Below, in pieces: positions 12,426-18,465 of a DNA stretch of 18,465 nt. Below the pieces are notes generated by a model. It was given only the letters and a program-made list of their open reading frames with translations, ran no database searches and was not told where the DNA came from. The DNA is from JBBQXV01 sp043785585 (lineage in GTDB: Bacteria > Myxococcota_A > Polyangia > Polyangiales > Polyangiaceae): positions 1-18,465 of the forward strand of contig JAYVXB010000290.1 of assembly GCA_043785585.1 (NCBI GenBank). Reading direction: 5' to 3'. Made by a program: the position numbers and the translations under genes. Every line of letters starts with the position of its first letter. Positions within the stretch are counted from its first letter, which is position 1.

Positions 12426-14620
12426 TGCGCTTCGGCCTCGTGCATCGGATCATGACGGATGCGCTCGCCACGCTCGGCGTGCTCGCGGTCGTGAGCACCG
12501 CATCACTCCCGCTCGGGACGAACGTCCTCTTGCTCGGGGGGCTGGCGCTCGCGCTCATCATTCCCGAAGCGTGGCAGAGCCGACCTGCGCTTCGGCACTT
12601 TGCGACCATCGCGCCGTTGTCGCTGTTCGTGATTCAGGGTGTTCGCCTCCTCACAGGACGACCGCCGCTCGACGTCGCGGTCGAGTTCGCCGCCCTCCTC
12701 CAAATCGTCCGGCTCGCGACACGGCGCGGCGCCGCGCACGATCAGCAGATCATCGTCCTTGGGCTGCTTCACTTCGTCGCGGGCACCGTCCTCGGCGGCG
12801 GCATCACGTATGGCCTCTGCTTCGTCGGATTCTTGATCGTCGCACCTGGCGCGCTCGTGCTCAGCCACCTTCGGCGAGAAGTCGAGGGCAACTACCGACA
12901 AGGCGCACGGGATCGCACGGGCCTCCCCGTCGACGTGCCGCGCATCCTCCGCAGCCGGCGCGTCGTCGGTCGGGGATTCCTCGCGGCGACCTGTCTCTTG
13001 TCGGTGCCGATCCTCCTCTTTACTACGACGCTCTTCGTGTTGTTCCCGCGCGTCGGACTGTCGCTCCTGCTGCTCAACCACCCGCGCTCCGGGCACATGA
13101 TCGGATTCTCGGATCACGTCGACCTCGGGCAGCACGGCGTCTTGCGCAGCGATCCGTCGATCGCGCTCCGCTTCGACGTCGCGGATCTCCCCGAACCTCC
13201 GCCGGCGCGGATCACGCTGCGTCTGCGCGGCACCGCGTTCGACGCCTACGACGGGCGCGCGTGGCAGCGCACGCAACAGGAACGCAATCCGATCCGCGAA
13301 GGCCCGTTCCCCTTCACGTACGGAATCACGCGCGCGCCGAATCCCGCGCGCGATCGGAAGATAAGCTTCGATCTCGAACCGATCGATCCCCCGGTCATCT
13401 TTCTTCCGCCGCACTCCGTCGCGGTCACGGTCAAGCCCGCGAATCAGTCCATCCTCGGCGAGCCGCTCACCGTGCAACGAGGCCCTGAGGGCGAGTTGCG
13501 CTACGCCGGATCCGACGCGCGAGGGCTTCGCTACGACGTCTATGTCGCCGCGGAGTCCGAGATCTTCGCGGATCCGATGGTGCCCGCCGATCGATCGCGC
13601 TACCTCTCGCTGCCTGCGGATCTTCCCGCGCGCGTGACCGAGCTCGCGCGCCGCTGGACCGAGGGCGCGACGACGCCCGACCAGAAAGCGCGTCTCCTCG
13701 AAGAGCATCTTCGCAACGACTTCACCTACGATCTCGGATCGCCGTCGGGCGGCACCAAGCAGCCGCTGGATCACTTCCTCTTCGAGTCGAAGCGCGGACA
13801 CTGCGAGTTCTTTTCGACCGCGATGGCCGTCATGCTGCGCGAGGTGGGTGTGCCGTCGCGCAACGTGACCGGGTTCGTCGGCGGGACGTACAATCGATTC
13901 GGGCATTACTACGCCGTGCGCGAAGGAGATGCTCACTCGTGGGTCGAGGCGTACATCGATGAGCCTGGCCCGGCGGGGTGGCGCGCATTCGATCCGACGC
14001 CGCCGTCCGCAGCGCAGCCTCTGCAGCAGACGACCGGCGCGTTCGTCTACATGCGGGATCTCGTCGAGGCGCTCTCGCAACGGTGGAACCGCTACGTCGT
14101 CGGGTACGACCTTCGGACGCAAGTCCGCCTGTTCGACGAGGTAAGCCGTCGTTACGACGGCTTCCGCCGCAAAGCGGGGATCGACAAAGGGACCCTCGGC
14201 AAGCTCACGCGCGGACCGTTCGTCGCGGCGGGTGTGCTGATCGTCTTCCTCGCCGCGTACACGCTTTGGCGTCGACGCCGGAAGTCGGGCGCGAAGCCGG
14301 GCGAGCAGAAGCCGGCGCCTGATCCCCAGCTCGAATCGGCCGCCGCCCTCTACCGACTTCTCGAGATCGCGCTCTCGGCTCACGGCGTCTCACGCCCCGC
14401 ATCGCTCCCGCCGCTGCGGCACGCCGAGGATCTGCGCGCGCGGAGGCACCCGCTCGGCGACGAGGTCGTCTCGCTCACGCAGGTGTACCTCGAGTCGCGT
14501 TTCGGCGGCACGCCCCTCACCGACACGATCAAGCGCGAGTACGAGCGCCGCGTTCGTGAGATTCGCGCGCAGCGTCGATCCTTGGCTGCGCCAGGCGAGG
14601 CCGCGACCGCCGAGGCGTAG
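12425..14620 (+). CDS. TgpA-type membrane transglutaminase-like protein (DUF3488 - transglutaminase - DUF4129)
   Basis: 731 residues. The N-terminal 225 or so contain about six hydrophobic helices (DUF3488-like). A large non-cytoplasmic region then holds a transglutaminase-like core with an intact triad: Cys460 in 'GHCEFFST', His504 in 'DAHSWVEAY', Asp523 in 'AFDPTPP'. A single helix at about 597-615 is followed by Arg-rich sequence and a cytoplasmic DUF4129-like tail ('YRLLEIALSAHGV', 'VYLESRFGG'). The family includes TgpA of Pseudomonas aeruginosa, a periplasmic-facing transglutaminase essential for viability; substrates are not established. The start overlaps the DUF58 stop (TAATG), so translation is coupled. 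It completes the MoxR - DUF58 - TgpA operon. Confidence 0.93.
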   Translation: MRFGLVHRIMTDALATLGVLAVVSTASLPLGTNVLLLGGLALALIIPEAWQSRPALRHFATIAPLSLFVIQGVRLLTGRPPLDVAVEFAALLQIVRLATRRGAAHDQQIIVLGLLHFVAGTVLGGGITYGLCFVGFLIVAPGALVLSHLRREVEGNYRQGARDRTGLPVDVPRILRSRRVVGRGFLAATCLLSVPILLFTTTLFVLFPRVGLSLLLLNHPRSGHMIGFSDHVDLGQHGVLRSDPSIALRFDVADLPEPPPARITLRLRGTAFDAYDGRAWQRTQQERNPIREGPFPFTYGITRAPNPARDRKISFDLEPIDPPVIFLPPHSVAVTVKPANQSILGEPLTVQRGPEGELRYAGSDARGLRYDVYVAAESEIFADPMVPADRSRYLSLPADLPARVTELARRWTEGATTPDQKARLLEEHLRNDFTYDLGSPSGGTKQPLDHFLFESKRGHCEFFSTAMAVMLREVGVPSRNVTGFVGGTYNRFGHYYAVREGDAHSWVEAYIDEPGPAGWRAFDPTPPSAAQPLQQTTGAFVYMRDLVEALSQRWNRYVVGYDLRTQVRLFDEVSRRYDGFRRKAGIDKGTLGKLTRGPFVAAGVLIVFLAAYTLWRRRRKSGAKPGEQKPAPDPQLESAAALYRLLEIALSAHGVSRPASLPPLRHAEDLRARRHPLGDEVVSLTQVYLESRFGGTPLTDTIKREYERRVREIRAQRRSLAAPGEAATAEA

Positions 14621-14648
14621 CACGCCACAGTCGGGGCGTTGCGCTACG
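14616..14648. terminator. Possible intergenic hairpin between converging genes
   Basis: CGTAGC-ACGCC (14616-14626) pairs with GGCGT (14635-14639) and GCTACG (14643-14648), leaving a three-base bulge and an eight-base loop. It spans the TgpA-type stop codon and ends just before the stop of the opposite gene. It could stop transcription in both directions, but there is no T-run. Confidence 0.35.
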
Positions 14649-14653
14649 GCCGC

Positions 14654-15127
14654 TCAGATGGTGCGGCGCAGACTGATCTGAACGCTGCGACCGCTCTTCG
14701 CCTCACCGTAGACGCTGCCGGGCGTCGGGCGCGCGGCGCGCGCATCGAACTCGAGGTCTGGCTCGCCCGCCTCGACCCATGCGACCACCATCGGAGCGTC
14801 GGGCGTCGGCGAGACCGTCGACATCGCCCGGAGCTCGAGAAGGCTCACATGAACGCCGCGCCGAAGCTCGTCGGCCGTCACGGCGCGCTGCATCGATCCG
14901 ATCGGCCGCGCCTTCGCGTCCGGGATTTTGCCGTTGCTGGCATCGTACGACTGAACGACGAGACGGTAGGTACCGCGAGCCTTGAGCGTCGTCGCGATAT
15001 CGGCGCGCACTTCGGCGTGCACGGTCTCCGCCGCGTCCCCCAGCGTGGCCGCCGCGAGCAGCGCCATCCACGAGCCGGCGCGAGCCGACCGTTTGGCGAG
15101 ACTGATGGGGCGAGCGGGGGTGGTCAT
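14654..15127 (-). CDS. Small exported protein of unknown function
   Basis: 157 residues from ATG 15127. A basic N-terminus ('SLAKRSARAGS') and a hydrophobic stretch ('WMALLAAATLG') form a likely signal peptide ending near 'VHAEV'. The mature part reads as a beta-rich domain ('TYRLVVQSYDASNGKIPDAK', 'VHVSLLELRA', 'MVVAWVEAGEPDLEFDAR'). It ends in 'SGRSVQISLRRTI', which may be a final strand. The open frame extends to 15316, but the extra residues look non-coding and lack a signal peptide. No Shine-Dalgarno site precedes ATG 15127. I do not recognise the family. The gene is convergent with the TgpA-type gene and lies 200 bases downstream of clpB on the same strand. Confidence 0.6.
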   Translation of the reverse strand: MTTPARPISLAKRSARAGSWMALLAAATLGDAAETVHAEVRADIATTLKARGTYRLVVQSYDASNGKIPDAKARPIGSMQRAVTADELRRGVHVSLLELRAMSTVSPTPDAPMVVAWVEAGEPDLEFDARAARPTPGSVYGEAKSGRSVQISLRRTI

Positions 15128-15291
15128 GTTCGTTGGACGCGCGAGCGCTTCGTTACCTTTGCACTGCCAGAACCGTGCCCAGGTCGGGCTGGGTCCCTCT
15201 CTCCCTTGTACGCGCCGGATCGCCGAAGGTTTCAGCGGTCCCGACGCTGACAGCCGTGTCGCGATGACCGCAGCCCGTCGGTATTCAGACG

Positions 15292-15321
15292 CCGGCGCCC
15301 CACGACCCTGGGGCACGCCGG
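15292..15321 (-). terminator. Possible clpB terminator hairpin
   Basis: On the minus strand CCGGCG-TG-CCCC pairs with GGGG-CGCCGG across an eight-base loop, with a two-base bulge. It begins seven bases after the clpB stop codon. No T-run follows. The rest of the 200-base gap at 15128-15327 shows nothing else I can support. Confidence 0.35.
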
Positions 15322-15327
15322 ACCGGA

Positions 15328-17942
<2,615 letters not shown>

Positions 17943-17943
<1 letters not shown>

Positions 17944-17970
17944 TTTGGGTCTCTCTTCTGTGACCCAAAA
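17943..17970 (-). promoter_or_regulatory. 9+9 bp inverted repeat covering the clpB leader and start codon
   Basis: TTTTGGGTC and GACCCAAAA are perfect arms separated by ten bases (17943-17951, 17952-17961, 17962-17970). In clpB mRNA sense, the purine-rich ACAGAAGAGA loop carries most of the likely Shine-Dalgarno sequence, and the last stem base is the A of the start codon. The geometry resembles heat-shock operators such as CIRCE (9-bp arms, 9-bp spacer), but the arm sequence is different. It could act as a repressor operator, a translation-controlling RNA hairpin or a gyrB 3' hairpin. Confidence 0.55.
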
Positions 17971-17985
17971 CGTAAGTCGCGCGAT

Positions 17986-18465
17986 TCAGATGTCGAGGTT
18001 CCTCACGTTGAGCGCGTTCGTCTCGATGAATTGGCGGCGAGGCTCGACTTGGTCGCCCATGAGGATCGTGAAGATTTGATCCGTCTGCACGGCGTCGTCG
18101 AGGCGCACTTGAAGCATGACGCGCTGGTTCGGATCGAGCGTCGTCTCCCAGAGCTGCTCCGGGTTCATCTCGCCGAGGCCCTTGTAGCGCTGGATCGATG
18201 TCCCCTTGCGACCGCGCTGATCGATGTGATCCCAAAGCGCGTCGGCGTCCTCGAGCGGTTGCTCTTCGGCCTTCGCCTCGCTCTTGGCTTCGGTGTCCTT
18301 TACGAAGTACGGAGCCGGACCAATCGATCGCACGTCCTGCTCGATCGCGTAGAGCTCCTCGTACTCCGCAGACTCGACGAGCGCCCAGTTGATCACCACC
18401 TCGCGTGCGGCTGAGCCCGGACGCGGCTTGATGTGGATCGTCGCGGAGCCGTGCTCCGTCTCCCA
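17986..18465 (-). CDS. gyrB: DNA gyrase subunit B, C-terminal part (5' end outside window)
   Basis: The last 159 residues of GyrB, open through the right edge. GyrB is the ATPase and TOPRIM subunit of gyrase, which introduces negative supercoils. The conserved C-terminal block is clear: 'IQRYKGLGEMNPEQLWETT', then 'LMGDQVEPRRQFIE' and the near-invariant ending 'NALNVRNLDI'. An acidic, Lys/Glu-rich segment ('DTEAKSEAKAEEQPLEDA') precedes it and may be a lineage-specific insertion or linker. GyrB is preferred over ParE because of the 'RRxFIExNALNVxNLDI' ending. It lies 42 bases upstream of clpB on the same strand, so read-through into clpB is possible. gyrB is commonly near the replication origin. 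Confidence 0.97.
   Translation of the reverse strand, partial: WETEHGSATIHIKPRPGSAAREVVINWALVESAEYEELYAIEQDVRSIGPAPYFVKDTEAKSEAKAEEQPLEDADALWDHIDQRGRKGTSIQRYKGLGEMNPEQLWETTLDPNQRVMLQVRLDDAVQTDQIFTILMGDQVEPRRQFIETNALNVRNLDI

Noticed and set aside
12503..14383. Long minus-strand open frame (about 626 codons) opposite the TgpA-type gene
   Set aside because: Antisense to a gene with an intact domain architecture; charged, Arg/Glu/Asp-rich translation without motifs.

Overview
The window is a compact, GC-rich (by eye about two thirds GC) stretch of a bacterial chromosome. It holds 16 protein genes, two of them cut by the window edges. I see no rRNA, tRNA, CRISPR array, insertion sequence or phage gene. 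Gene content and style (lipoproteins with degenerate lipoboxes, a fused AroK-AroB, many unrecognised envelope proteins, few Shine-Dalgarno sites) suggest a myxobacterium or related delta-proteobacterial lineage. That assignment is an inference from style, not from a marker comparison.

Layout, left to right. (1) Positions 1-509, minus strand: N-terminal part of a lipoprotein-like SurA/PpiC-type folding factor. Facing away from it, a two-helix membrane protein of unknown function (570-1481) runs into pyrH (UMP kinase, 1492-2265). (2) dapF (2270-3079, minus) converges on pyrH with a 4-base gap and diverges from aroC (3162-4343). aroC is followed by a single gene encoding fused shikimate kinase and 3-dehydroquinate synthase (4366-5937), so this block is amino-acid and aromatic biosynthesis. 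(3) A plus-strand series at 6074-9613: an unrecognised lipoprotein, an unrecognised outer-membrane-like protein, zapA (cell division), bioF and bioD (biotin synthesis). Two perfect 14-bp parS cores lie in this series, one at the zapA/bioF junction and one inside bioD. (4) A CcmA-like ABC ATPase (minus) converges on bioD. It diverges from a MoxR - DUF58 - transglutaminase (TgpA-type) operon at 10375-14620. (5) Minus strand, 14654-18465: a small secreted unknown, clpB, and the C-terminal end of gyrB at the window edge.

How it fits together: gyrB is commonly close to oriC, and parS sites cluster around oriC in most ParABS-carrying bacteria. gyrB plus two parS cores within about 11 kb therefore suggests an origin-proximal, centromere-bearing region. 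The metabolic genes (pyrH, dapF, aroC, aroKB, bioF, bioD) are housekeeping, and I see no evidence of horizontal transfer.

I did not find a clearly new multi-gene system. The observations most worth a second look are the two parS sites embedded in biotin genes (one supplies the bioF start codon), a 9+9 bp inverted repeat that ends on the clpB start codon, the AroK-AroB fusion, and the uncharacterised envelope gene pair at 6074-7471.
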